From NCBI GenBank assembly GCA_045645165.1, contig JAZRIF010000017.1, positions 1 to 29,543 on the forward strand: a stretch of 29,543 bases of DNA. The letters run 5' to 3'. Source of the stretch: CAMEON01 sp045645165 (lineage in GTDB: Bacteria; Bacillota; Clostridia; Oscillospirales; CAG-272). Positions 6,911 through 13,966 of the stretch are shown here, piece after piece. The position numbers were made by a program, and so were the translations under genes. The notes under the pieces were generated by a model. That model had not been told where the DNA came from. It searched no databases and worked only from the letters and a program-made list of their open reading frames with translations. Position 1 is the stretch's first letter. Each line of letters opens with the position of its first letter.

Positions 6911-8164
6911 TCAATTTTCAAATAATCTGCGTATCCATTCCCAAAAGTTCTGCGGATAGGTCACGCCGTCTACCCCATAGGCGGCGACCAACGGCACGCT
7001 CCCCAGCTCCCGACGGGAGCCGTTTCGGGTCTCCTCAAAGAAGCGGAGCTGTCCCAGGATATCCCCCTTTTTCACGGGGGCAAACTCAAAGCGGGGAAGC
7101 TCCACGACACAGCGGATGGTGCCGTGATCTCGCCGCAAAACGGCGGTCAGAGTATCGATGTTCTCGGCCATGACGTAGTCCTGGGTTCCGCTGATCGTCC
7201 ACAACGGCGCTGAGAAGAAGGCTGGGGTGCAGAGGGTGAGGGATTCGTACGCCCCAAAGCCGTAGTCCAGCATGGCGGTGTGATCCCGCCAGTCGTCGGG
7301 GGCGTTCAGAGTTACGGCGATGAGGGTCACGCCCTCCCGCTCGGCGGCCGAGACCAGGCACCGTCCGGTTTTCTTGGTGAAGCCCGTCTTGACGCCGATA
7401 CACCCCTCGTAAGAGGCAAGAAGCTTGTTGTGGTTGATGAGGACCCGTACGCCCTCCTCCCCATGTAACGGGATGGTTTTTCGGGTTGTGGAGCAGATCT
7501 CGCGGAACGTGGGATTTTCCAGCGCCGCGCGGGCAATGAGCGCCAGCTCGCGGGCGGTGGTGTAATGATCCTCGTGATCCAATCCGTGGGGATTGACAAA
7601 GTGAGTATCCGTCAGCCCCAATTCCTCTGCCTTCTCGTTCATGAGCGTAGCAAAATTCTCCACGCTTCCCGCCACGGCTACGGCAATGGCCGCCGCCGCA
7701 TCGTTGGCGGATTCCAGAAGCAGGGCGTAGAGAAGCTGCTCCAGGGTGAGGGCTTCCCCTTCCACGAGGTAGATGGACGATCCCTCCACGCCCACCGATT
7801 CGGCTGTGATCTTCACGACCGTATCGAGGGAGAGCTGCTCCAGAGCTACCAACGCTGTCATGATCTTGGTGGTGGAGGCCATGGGCAGGCGGGCGTTTTC
7901 GTTCTGCCCGAAGACCACGTCCCCCGATTCCGCCTCCATCAGTACGGCTCCGCGGGCGGAGACCCCTGTCAGCGCCACGGGGAGGGAAGCGTCCCCTGCG
8001 GGGAGGCAGACCTCTCCGCTCATGCAGGAGACCCACGATTCTGTGGCAGGTTCTGCCGCCACGGGAGAGAATACCGCAACCGTCAAAAACAAGAGCGCCG
8101 ATGCCAGCATGGCACACACCGCCCGTAGGGAAACAGATGAACTGATTTTTCTGCAGGTGAACAT
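6911..8164 (-). CDS. dacF: D-alanyl-D-alanine carboxypeptidase (DacF-like, S11)
   Basis: This low-molecular-weight penicillin-binding protein trims the terminal D-Ala from peptidoglycan stem peptides. The 417 residues show a signal peptide (about 1-37, cleavage near VAA-EP) and the three active-site motifs of peptidase family S11: STTK (97-100), SAN (152-154) and KTG (259-261). A C-terminal beta domain follows, ending in the amphipathic helix PQNFWEWIRRLFEN that anchors such enzymes to the outer face of the membrane. ATG at 8164 has GGAGG 7 bases upstream. It follows gerW by 99 bp and precedes rluB by 78 bp. The sporulation-linked context supports DacF, but DacA or DacB roles cannot be excluded. 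Confidence 0.92.
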   Translation of the reverse strand: MFTCRKISSSVSLRAVCAMLASALLFLTVAVFSPVAAEPATESWVSCMSGEVCLPAGDASLPVALTGVSARGAVLMEAESGDVVFGQNENARLPMASTTKIMTALVALEQLSLDTVVKITAESVGVEGSSIYLVEGEALTLEQLLYALLLESANDAAAAIAVAVAGSVENFATLMNEKAEELGLTDTHFVNPHGLDHEDHYTTARELALIARAALENPTFREICSTTRKTIPLHGEEGVRVLINHNKLLASYEGCIGVKTGFTKKTGRCLVSAAEREGVTLIAVTLNAPDDWRDHTAMLDYGFGAYESLTLCTPAFFSAPLWTISGTQDYVMAENIDTLTAVLRRDHGTIRCVVELPRFEFAPVKKGDILGQLRFFEETRNGSRRELGSVPLVAAYGVDGVTYPQNFWEWIRRLFEN

Positions 8165-8263
8165 TCCCGCCCCTCCGTATGTATGTGATCTGTTATATCA
8201 CTATACGGCGGGACGGGAAGAATTATGACTCTTGTCCGATTGGATCAGACAGGATAGCAGGCA

Positions 8264-8680
8264 TTACTCTTCGCTCTTGTCCTTGCCCAGGAGAGCCTTC
8301 ACGCGGGCAATGATCTCGGGGGAGCGCTCGATGATATCGGCGATCTGCTCGATGGGGTCAGAAGGATTCTTCATACCTACGTTGAGCATTTCCACGTTGC
8401 CGGCTGCATCGATGACGAGGAAGCCGATGGGCTGCATGGTCAGACCCGTACCGCCGCCTGCACCGAAGTTCTGGGGCTTGGCATTGGGATCGGTCTTGCC
8501 GACGTAATCCAGACCGCCGGTGGCGTAAGCCATGGATACCTTGGACACGGGAATGATCACAGTGCCCGAGGGATGGGTATAGGGGGTACCGATGATGGTG
8601 TTGGTATCGATGAGGTTCTTGATGTTTTGCAGGGAAGTTTGAATAACGTCCTGCAGCTTGGATTCGTTAGTGGTAGACAT
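8264..8680 (-). CDS. ytfJ: GerW/YtfJ family sporulation protein
   Basis: This 138-residue protein has the GerW (YtfJ) layout: a helical N-terminus (LQDVIQTSLQNIKNLIDTNTIIG), HPSGTVIIPVSKVSMAYATGG, a glycine-rich segment (FGAGGGTGL) and QPIGFLVID. In Bacillus the homologue is made in the developing spore and is needed for normal germination with L-alanine. Start ATG at 8680 has AAAGGA nine bases upstream. It lies 51 bp after the DUF2953 gene, the usual neighbour in Clostridia. In this family DUF2953 is thought to work with YtfJ at the membrane. Confidence 0.92.
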   Translation of the reverse strand: MSTTNESKLQDVIQTSLQNIKNLIDTNTIIGTPYTHPSGTVIIPVSKVSMAYATGGLDYVGKTDPNAKPQNFGAGGGTGLTMQPIGFLVIDAAGNVEMLNVGMKNPSDPIEQIADIIERSPEIIARVKALLGKDKSEE

Positions 8681-8731
8681 GATGAATCTTCCTTTCTTGT
8701 ATATAGAAATTTTAACGTACAATGAGTATTT

Positions 8732-9553
8732 TTACGCCCGCGGCTCGGGCTTGTCGGGTACGGGGATAGGAGCGGGTCTCGGTGCTCTTGGAGGCTTGGG
8801 AGGCTTGACCGAGGGTTTCGGGTGATCGGGATCCGGCTTGATCTTGATGAATCCCACGAGGAAGTGCCAGCCAGCCTTGAAAACGGCACCCAGCACGTTG
8901 CCCAGACTGACGCGGAAGGTCATGTTGAATTCGAATTCGATCTTATCGGACAGAAAATCCGGTTCGATGCGGATATCGGCCTTCTTCAAACCGTCCACGT
9001 GGGAGATCCGTCGGAGAAATGCCACCAAATATTGCACGGCCTGGTTGGCAACACCGTAGATCACTGCTGTTTGCATGGCATCGGAGGCACCCACGCGTAT
9101 GTGAAGCTTGGCTACCTTGATGTGGAGCTTTCCGAAGAAACGGGAGAAGAAGAGCCCGATCACACGGCAGATCAGAGGAATGAGATCGGTCAGCGCAGGC
9201 TTTCCGGCCTTCTTCTTTTCCTTGAGGGCTCGTTGCTCTTCCTTGGACAGCTTAGCCAACTCAGCCTTCTTTTCGGCTTTTTTCTGTTCCTTTTCAGCTT
9301 TCTTTTGCTTCTTGCTTTCCGCCTTTTGTATGGCTTTCTTAGCCGCTTGGGCGTCTCGCTTGCGGATCTTTTTCAGGGTATAATGGCTGATCTTGTATTT
9401 TTTTGGCTTTTGGGGCAGAATTCGAATAGGGATTCCCAGCACCCGTACCGTCAGCGCCATTTCATCCGCCATCTCAATGGTGATGTAGGCATGAACCGTG
9501 AACAGAAGCACGAAAAGCAGAATGATACAGCCAATGATGATGGCAGGGATCAT
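8732..9553 (-). CDS. DUF2953 membrane protein
   Basis: This 273-residue protein starts with one membrane helix (3-22, IIIGCIILLFVLLF) and continues with the DUF2953 body (about 130-235, with LHIRVGASDAMQTAVIYG and a membrane-facing amphipathic end). Between them (about 65-120) lies an unusually long Lys/Glu/Ala/Gln-rich helical insert, almost pure charged coiled coil. The C-terminus is a Pro/Lys-rich tail (about 243-273). Function is unknown, but the family is linked to sporulation and is nearly always next to ytfJ, as here. The ATG overlaps the scpB stop by 4 bases (ATGA), so translation is coupled. Confidence 0.82.
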   Translation of the reverse strand: MIPAIIIGCIILLFVLLFTVHAYITIEMADEMALTVRVLGIPIRILPQKPKKYKISHYTLKKIRKRDAQAAKKAIQKAESKKQKKAEKEQKKAEKKAELAKLSKEEQRALKEKKKAGKPALTDLIPLICRVIGLFFSRFFGKLHIKVAKLHIRVGASDAMQTAVIYGVANQAVQYLVAFLRRISHVDGLKKADIRIEPDFLSDKIEFEFNMTFRVSLGNVLGAVFKAGWHFLVGFIKIKPDPDHPKPSVKPPKPPRAPRPAPIPVPDKPEPRA

Positions 9554-10233
9554 AGGCTATCCTCCCCACCGTCGAAAGTAAGGGAAGTATCCTCCGCTGT
9601 GGCAACCTCTTCGGTGGAATCAATGGAGAGCTGATCCTTATCGACCTCTTCAACCATCGCGCCCTCGGTCTGAGCGGCGGCTACACCCAGGGCCTCGGTC
9701 TCGGGGAGATCCGCCAGGGATTCAAGACCGAACACCCGCAGGAATTTATCCGTGGTGCCGTAGAGCATGGGGCGGCCGGGGGCGTCCAGACGGCCAACAG
9801 CCTCAATGAGACCCTTATCCAAGAGGGAAGTGACGGCGTAGGAGCTGTCCACACCGCGGACGACGTCCACGTAGGAGCGGGTCACAGGTTGGTTGTAAGC
9901 CACCACGGCCAAGACCTCCAGGGAGGAATTGGAGAGGTTACCGCCCCGCTTGATGCCCAGGGCTTCCCGGATGTAGGGGGCGAAAATATCCTTGGTGGTG
10001 AGCTGACAGGTATCGGGGTACATGAGCAGCTGAATGCCGCGATCCTTGTAGCCCTCGGCCATGTGGGAGATGAGGTTACGCAGATCCTTTTGGGAAAGAC
10101 CTATGACCTCGGAGAGCTTTTCATATTTGACGGGGTAGCCCGCCGCGAAGAGGATGGCCTCAATGGCGCGTTCCACATCCTGTACCGAGCCCAGAATTTC
10201 TTCGGTCTCGGGCGTGTTCTTATCATTCGGCAC
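9550..10233 (-). CDS. scpB: Segregation and condensation protein B
   Basis: ScpB forms the condensin-like SMC-ScpAB complex that organises and separates daughter chromosomes. The 227-residue protein has the two winged-helix domains of the family, including AIEAILFAAGYPVKYEKLSEVIGL (12-35) and the signature EVLAVVAYNQPVTRSYVDVVRG followed by LLDKGLIEAVGR and GRPMLYGTTDKFLRVFGL. Residues after about 180 form an acidic, low-complexity tail. It overlaps scpA by 11 bases and the next gene by 4, so the three are translationally coupled. Confidence 0.96.
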   Translation of the reverse strand: MPNDKNTPETEEILGSVQDVERAIEAILFAAGYPVKYEKLSEVIGLSQKDLRNLISHMAEGYKDRGIQLLMYPDTCQLTTKDIFAPYIREALGIKRGGNLSNSSLEVLAVVAYNQPVTRSYVDVVRGVDSSYAVTSLLDKGLIEAVGRLDAPGRPMLYGTTDKFLRVFGLESLADLPETEALGVAAAQTEGAMVEEVDKDQLSIDSTEEVATAEDTSLTFDGGEDSL

Positions 10234-11032
10234 GGTCGGGTACCTCCTTGTTTACAGAATCAAAGTCGGAGCTGAATTCCGATGTCATCTCCTCGGCGGC
10301 GGATTCTTCGCCCATCAGGAATTCGGTATCAGCGCCGAAAACCGAGCTTTCGACGTCGTTTTCCACCAGAACGATGCGGCGCATTTTCACAAGCTCCAGA
10401 ACACCCAGGAAAATGGCGATCATGTCGGGCAGGGAGACAGAGTCCTCAATGAGGGTGTGGAGCGACACCTTTTCTTTGGTCTCAAAGTGCCGCAGGATGC
10501 CCACAATCTTGGCCTCAACGGGGACGATGGGCTTGGCGATCATGGGGGTAAAGGTCACCTTGTCCGCCGAGGGATGCTCCTCTCGGTAGGCGATGATGCG
10601 GCGTACGGCCAGGCACAGGGAGGTGACGGTCTGATCCGCCACGAAGGTCTTGTCTACCGATATTTCGTCGGTGTCCTTGACCATACGGCCGCTGTACTTG
10701 GTATACGCCTTGCCGAGGAGGGCGGCGGCGGCCTTGGCCTGCTGGTACTTGATCAGGGCTTCGGCCAGGGCGGCGCGGGGGTCTTCCTCCTCGGGCTCGG
10801 CCTTGGGCAGGAGCATTTTGCTCTTGATGAGCATCAGCTCGGAGGCCATGACGATGAACTCGGCGGCCAGATCCATGTCCAGCTGCTCGGCCTCGGTGAT
10901 GTATTCCATGTACTGATCGCAGATGAGTGCGATGGGGATATCGGTGATCTCCACCTTGTTCTTCTGGATCAGGGAGAGCAGAAGATCAAGGGGGCCTTCA
11001 AAGGCTTCAAGTCGGTAAGTCAGCGCTTCCAC
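10223..11032 (-). CDS. scpA: Segregation and condensation protein A (kleisin)
   Basis: ScpA is the kleisin that bridges the SMC heads in the bacterial condensin complex. The 269-residue protein opens with the family signature FEGPLDLLLSLIQKNKVEITDIPI, then a helical linker and a C-terminal winged-helix region (about 190-240, VSLPDMIAIFLGVLELVKMR) that contacts the SMC cap. The last 25 residues are acidic and serine-rich. The start codon is GTG at 11032, with AAAGGAG 7 bases upstream. It is 30 bp after the M50 protease and overlaps scpB. Confidence 0.95.
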   Translation of the reverse strand: MEALTYRLEAFEGPLDLLLSLIQKNKVEITDIPIALICDQYMEYITEAEQLDMDLAAEFIVMASELMLIKSKMLLPKAEPEEEDPRAALAEALIKYQQAKAAAALLGKAYTKYSGRMVKDTDEISVDKTFVADQTVTSLCLAVRRIIAYREEHPSADKVTFTPMIAKPIVPVEAKIVGILRHFETKEKVSLHTLIEDSVSLPDMIAIFLGVLELVKMRRIVLVENDVESSVFGADTEFLMGEESAAEEMTSEFSSDFDSVNKEVPDRAE

Positions 11033-11062
11033 TTCCGCGCTCCTTTCGTTGAGATTTTACGC

Positions 11063-11839
11063 TTACGCGTACATAAGATTGGTCAGGTAGTTGAGCATGG
11101 CGTTGAACACCCCAAACTCGGCGGTGCCTCTGCCCATACCCGTAATCGTAAAGAGTCCGTTGATGACCCAATTTTCAAAGGCGGCGAGGGGATTCATTCC
11201 CAATCGGCTGAGCATGAAAAAGAGAATGATACAGCCGATCATGATGTAGCGCTCGTACTGCATCACGCCAAAATACCACTTGGGGGGCAGGAAGGCGTAG
11301 AAGATACGGGAGCCGTCAAAGGGAGGGAGGGGGATGAGATTGAAGATGGCCAGGACGATATTCATGGCCACGCCCATGTAGAGCAGGTAGATAACGAGGG
11401 ACATCACCGTAAAGCCCAGCGTACCCGCGAACTTCTGCTGTGAACCCATGGCAAGGAGGTAGTTGATGGCCTCGTTGCCATAATACTCCACCGTGAAGAT
11501 CATGACGATGCGCAGAACAGCCAGATGAATGATGGCCAGACAGATGTTGGAGAGAGGCCCCGCCGCGCCTACGATGGCGAAATCCTTACGGGGATTCTTG
11601 AAGTACCGCGCGTTGACGGGAACAGGCTTGGCCCAACCGATGTGGAACACCAGCATGGACAGAAAGCCGAACAGGTCAAAGTGCTTGACGGGATTGAGGG
11701 TGATGCGTCCCAAACTGCGGGCGGTGGGATCGCCCAGCTTGTAGGCCGCGTAGCCGTGGGCGGACTCGTGTACCGAGAGCGCCATGAGCATGACGGGCAT
11801 GGAGAGCAGCATCAGAAGAATATCTGAGAGAAAATTCAA
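11063..11839 (-). CDS. Site-2 protease family membrane metalloprotease (M50)
   Basis: This 258-residue integral membrane zinc protease belongs to the M50 S2P subgroup with the YwhC-like minimal core and no PDZ domain. The zinc motif HESAH (24-28) lies in the first helix and the third ligand Asp175 is in NLIPLPPFDGSR; about five membrane helices are visible. Such enzymes cut transmembrane segments of regulators; the target here is unknown. The start is TTG at 11839, supported by AAAGGAGG 8 bases upstream; no ATG fits. It sits between lysA (30-bp gap) and scpA (30-bp gap), a common order in Clostridia. Confidence 0.9.
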   Translation of the reverse strand: MNFLSDILLMLLSMPVMLMALSVHESAHGYAAYKLGDPTARSLGRITLNPVKHFDLFGFLSMLVFHIGWAKPVPVNARYFKNPRKDFAIVGAAGPLSNICLAIIHLAVLRIVMIFTVEYYGNEAINYLLAMGSQQKFAGTLGFTVMSLVIYLLYMGVAMNIVLAIFNLIPLPPFDGSRIFYAFLPPKWYFGVMQYERYIMIGCIILFFMLSRLGMNPLAAFENWVINGLFTITGMGRGTAEFGVFNAMLNYLTNLMYA

Positions 11840-11869
11840 AAGGAACGCCTCCTTTCGGGGAGAGGGAAA

Positions 11870-13174
11870 TCAAAGAATATCGTTGCGGATGAGATCCTCG
11901 TAGGTCTCGCGTCGTACGGCCACCCGAGCCTTGCCGTCCTTGACCAGAATAACGGGGGGACGGGGGAGACGGTTGTAGTTGGAGGCCATGGCGAAGTTGT
12001 AAGCGCCCGTGGTCAGCACCGCCAGAATGTCGCCGCGGTGTGCCTCTTGCAGGGGCATATCCTCACCGATGAGGTCACCCGACTCACAGCAACGGCCTGC
12101 GATGGTCACCCGACAGTCGCGGGGGGCGTTGGGGCGGTTGGCGATGAGAGCGGTGTAGGTAGACTGGTACAGAGCGTAACGGGGATTGTCGGGCATACCG
12201 CCGTCTACGGACACGTAGGTGCGGAAGCCGGGAATCTCCTTGATGGATCCCACGGTGTACAGGGTGATGCCTGCGGCGGCTACCAAAGAGCGGCCGGGCT
12301 CCAGAATGACCTTGGGCATACGGACGCCGTGGGTGTCGCAGAAGCCCCGCACGATGGTGGCCATGTCGCGAATGGCGGCGGCGTAGTCCACGGGACGGTC
12401 GTACTCGGTATAGGGCACGCCCAGTCCACCGCCCAGATTCAGCTCCTCGGCCTCACAGCCGCATTCCTCCTTGACCGACGCGATGAATCTCACCATGATG
12501 TCAGCGGCGGAAGAGAAGGGATCGGTATCGAAAATCTGAGAGCCGATGTGGCAATGGAAGCCCGACAGGTGCAGGTGGGGCTTGGAGAGCGCCAGCTTGA
12601 CGATGTCCATAGCCTGCCCCGTCTCAATGGCGGAGCCGAACTTGGAATCCACCGAGCCGGTCACGATAGCCTTGTGGGTATGGGGGTCGATGCCGGGGGT
12701 GATGCGGAGCAGAATGCGCTGGATGATGCCCCGTTCTGCGGCGTGGGCTTCCAGAGCCTCCAGCTCATCGGCGTTGTCCACCACGAAGGTGCCCACGCCC
12801 ATGTCCATAGCGTCGCAAATGTCCCGCTCGGTCTTGTTGTTGCCGTGGAAGTAAATGCGCTCGGCAGGGAAGCCCGCTCTCTTGGCGGTATACAGTTCAC
12901 CGCCCGATACGCAGTCCACACCCATGCCCTCCTCGGCGGCAATGCGGTAAATGCCCGTAAAGCACAAAGCCTTGGAGGCGTACAGCGGCAGGGCGTCAGC
13001 CCCGAAATAGGTGTGGGCGGCGTCCAGATAGGTGCGCATCATAGCGCGGATGGCGTCCTCGTCCATGATGTAGGCGGGGGTGCCGTATTCACGGGCTAAC
13101 TCAATGGTGTCCAGCCCGCCGATGGTGAGGTGGCCGTCACGATTGACGGATAAATGGTTGTATAACAGATTCAT
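11870..13174 (-). CDS. lysA: Diaminopimelate decarboxylase
   Basis: LysA converts meso-diaminopimelate to L-lysine and CO2, the last step of lysine synthesis, using PLP. The 434-residue protein has the fold-III alanine-racemase-like barrel with the PLP lysine Lys68 (YASKA), HIGSQ (209-213), the phosphate-binding GGG (248-250), EPGR (292-295), and from the C-terminal domain the active-site CESGD (363-367) and Tyr392 in GAYNFAMASNYN. ATG at 13174 has AAGGA 7 bases upstream. It heads the run lysA-M50-scpAB-DUF2953-gerW-dacF-rluB; no clear promoter was found between it and the repeat upstream. Confidence 0.96.
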   Translation of the reverse strand: MNLLYNHLSVNRDGHLTIGGLDTIELAREYGTPAYIMDEDAIRAMMRTYLDAAHTYFGADALPLYASKALCFTGIYRIAAEEGMGVDCVSGGELYTAKRAGFPAERIYFHGNNKTERDICDAMDMGVGTFVVDNADELEALEAHAAERGIIQRILLRITPGIDPHTHKAIVTGSVDSKFGSAIETGQAMDIVKLALSKPHLHLSGFHCHIGSQIFDTDPFSSAADIMVRFIASVKEECGCEAEELNLGGGLGVPYTEYDRPVDYAAAIRDMATIVRGFCDTHGVRMPKVILEPGRSLVAAAGITLYTVGSIKEIPGFRTYVSVDGGMPDNPRYALYQSTYTALIANRPNAPRDCRVTIAGRCCESGDLIGEDMPLQEAHRGDILAVLTTGAYNFAMASNYNRLPRPPVILVKDGKARVAVRRETYEDLIRNDIL

Positions 13175-13204
13175 AACTATGTCCTTAAAGCGCTATCAGA
13201 AAAC

Positions 13205-13308
13205 ACTTTTTTAAAGTTCTTGAAGATTCTTAAGAAACTTCTTTCAAGAAGTTTCTTAAGCGGGATCCAAGGGCAGGGCCCTTGGCAGGTTTTGGGGCAG
13301 AGCCCCAA
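13205..13308. repeat. Intergenic palindromic repeat, copy 2
   Basis: Three hairpins in tandem: a 15-bp perfect stem CTTAAGAAACTTCTT with its complement (13229-13260, two-base TC spacer), CCAAGGGC/GCCCTTGG (13267-13285) and TTGGGGC/GCCCCAA (13292-13308). The order and spacing (AAGTTCTTG lead-in, long stem with TC turn, GGGA linker, GC-rich stem) match copy 1 at 59-136. It separates engB from lysA and may also work as a transcription end or RNA stabiliser. Confidence 0.65.
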
Positions 13309-13317
13309 GAAACGCTC

Positions 13318-13938
13318 TTACTTGCTCATCCGCACGCCCGTCATGATACCGATCTGACGAAGAACATCCTCACGCCCCTCGTTTTTCAGGGAAGAGAAAG
13401 GAATGATGACGGTATCCTCGTCCAGCGAGGGATCGGCGGCGATGGCGGCCAGATTGTTCTTGCGTTCGGTAGCATTCAGCTTGTCAACCTTGGTGGCGAT
13501 GACAAAGTAGGGAATCCCCGCCGCGCGAAGGTAGTCCACCATGGCGCGGTCGTCGTCGGTCAGGCCGATGCGGCTGTCCACCAGCTGAGCCACGGCGGCC
13601 AGACGGTCCAGGTTGGGATTCTTGGTGAAAAAGCCGTCGGTCAGGGTCTGCCACTTGATCTGATCCTCCTTGGGGCGCTTGGCAAAGCCGTAGCCGGGGA
13701 GGTCAACCAGAAAGAGCTTCTTGTCGATCTCGTAGAAGTTGACGGTGATGGTCTTACCGGGGGCAGAGCTGACGCGAGCCAGGGACTTGCGCCCCAGAAT
13801 GGTGTTGATGAGAGAGCTTTTGCCCACGTTGGAGCGCCCGGACAGGGCGATCTGGGGAATGGGATCCGAGGGGAACTGACGGATTTCTCCCGCGGTCATG
13901 CGGAGATTGACGTTTTGGAGATTGATGGGAGCGGCCAT
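13318..13938 (-). CDS. engB: Ribosome biogenesis GTPase EngB/YsxC
   Basis: EngB is an essential GTPase needed for assembly of the 50S ribosomal subunit. The 206-residue protein shows G1 GRSNVGKSS (34-42), the G3 motif DLPGYG (79-84), G4 TKVDK (149-153) and a G5-like SSLKNEG near the end. Length is typical. ATG at 13938 has AAGGAG 7 bases upstream and lies 28 bp after the lon stop. The lon-engB (lonA-ysxC) order is kept in Bacillus and many Clostridia. Confidence 0.95.
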   Translation of the reverse strand: MAAPINLQNVNLRMTAGEIRQFPSDPIPQIALSGRSNVGKSSLINTILGRKSLARVSSAPGKTITVNFYEIDKKLFLVDLPGYGFAKRPKEDQIKWQTLTDGFFTKNPNLDRLAAVAQLVDSRIGLTDDDRAMVDYLRAAGIPYFVIATKVDKLNATERKNNLAAIAADPSLDEDTVIIPFSSLKNEGREDVLRQIGIMTGVRMSK

Positions 13939-13966
13939 GGGGCGTCTCCTTTCTTTACTTACAGAC

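Noticed and set aside
8165..8263. Terminator or sporulation-sigma promoter between gerW and dacF
   Set aside because: A weak 8-bp stem lacks a T-run, and no convincing sigma-F/G boxes were seen.
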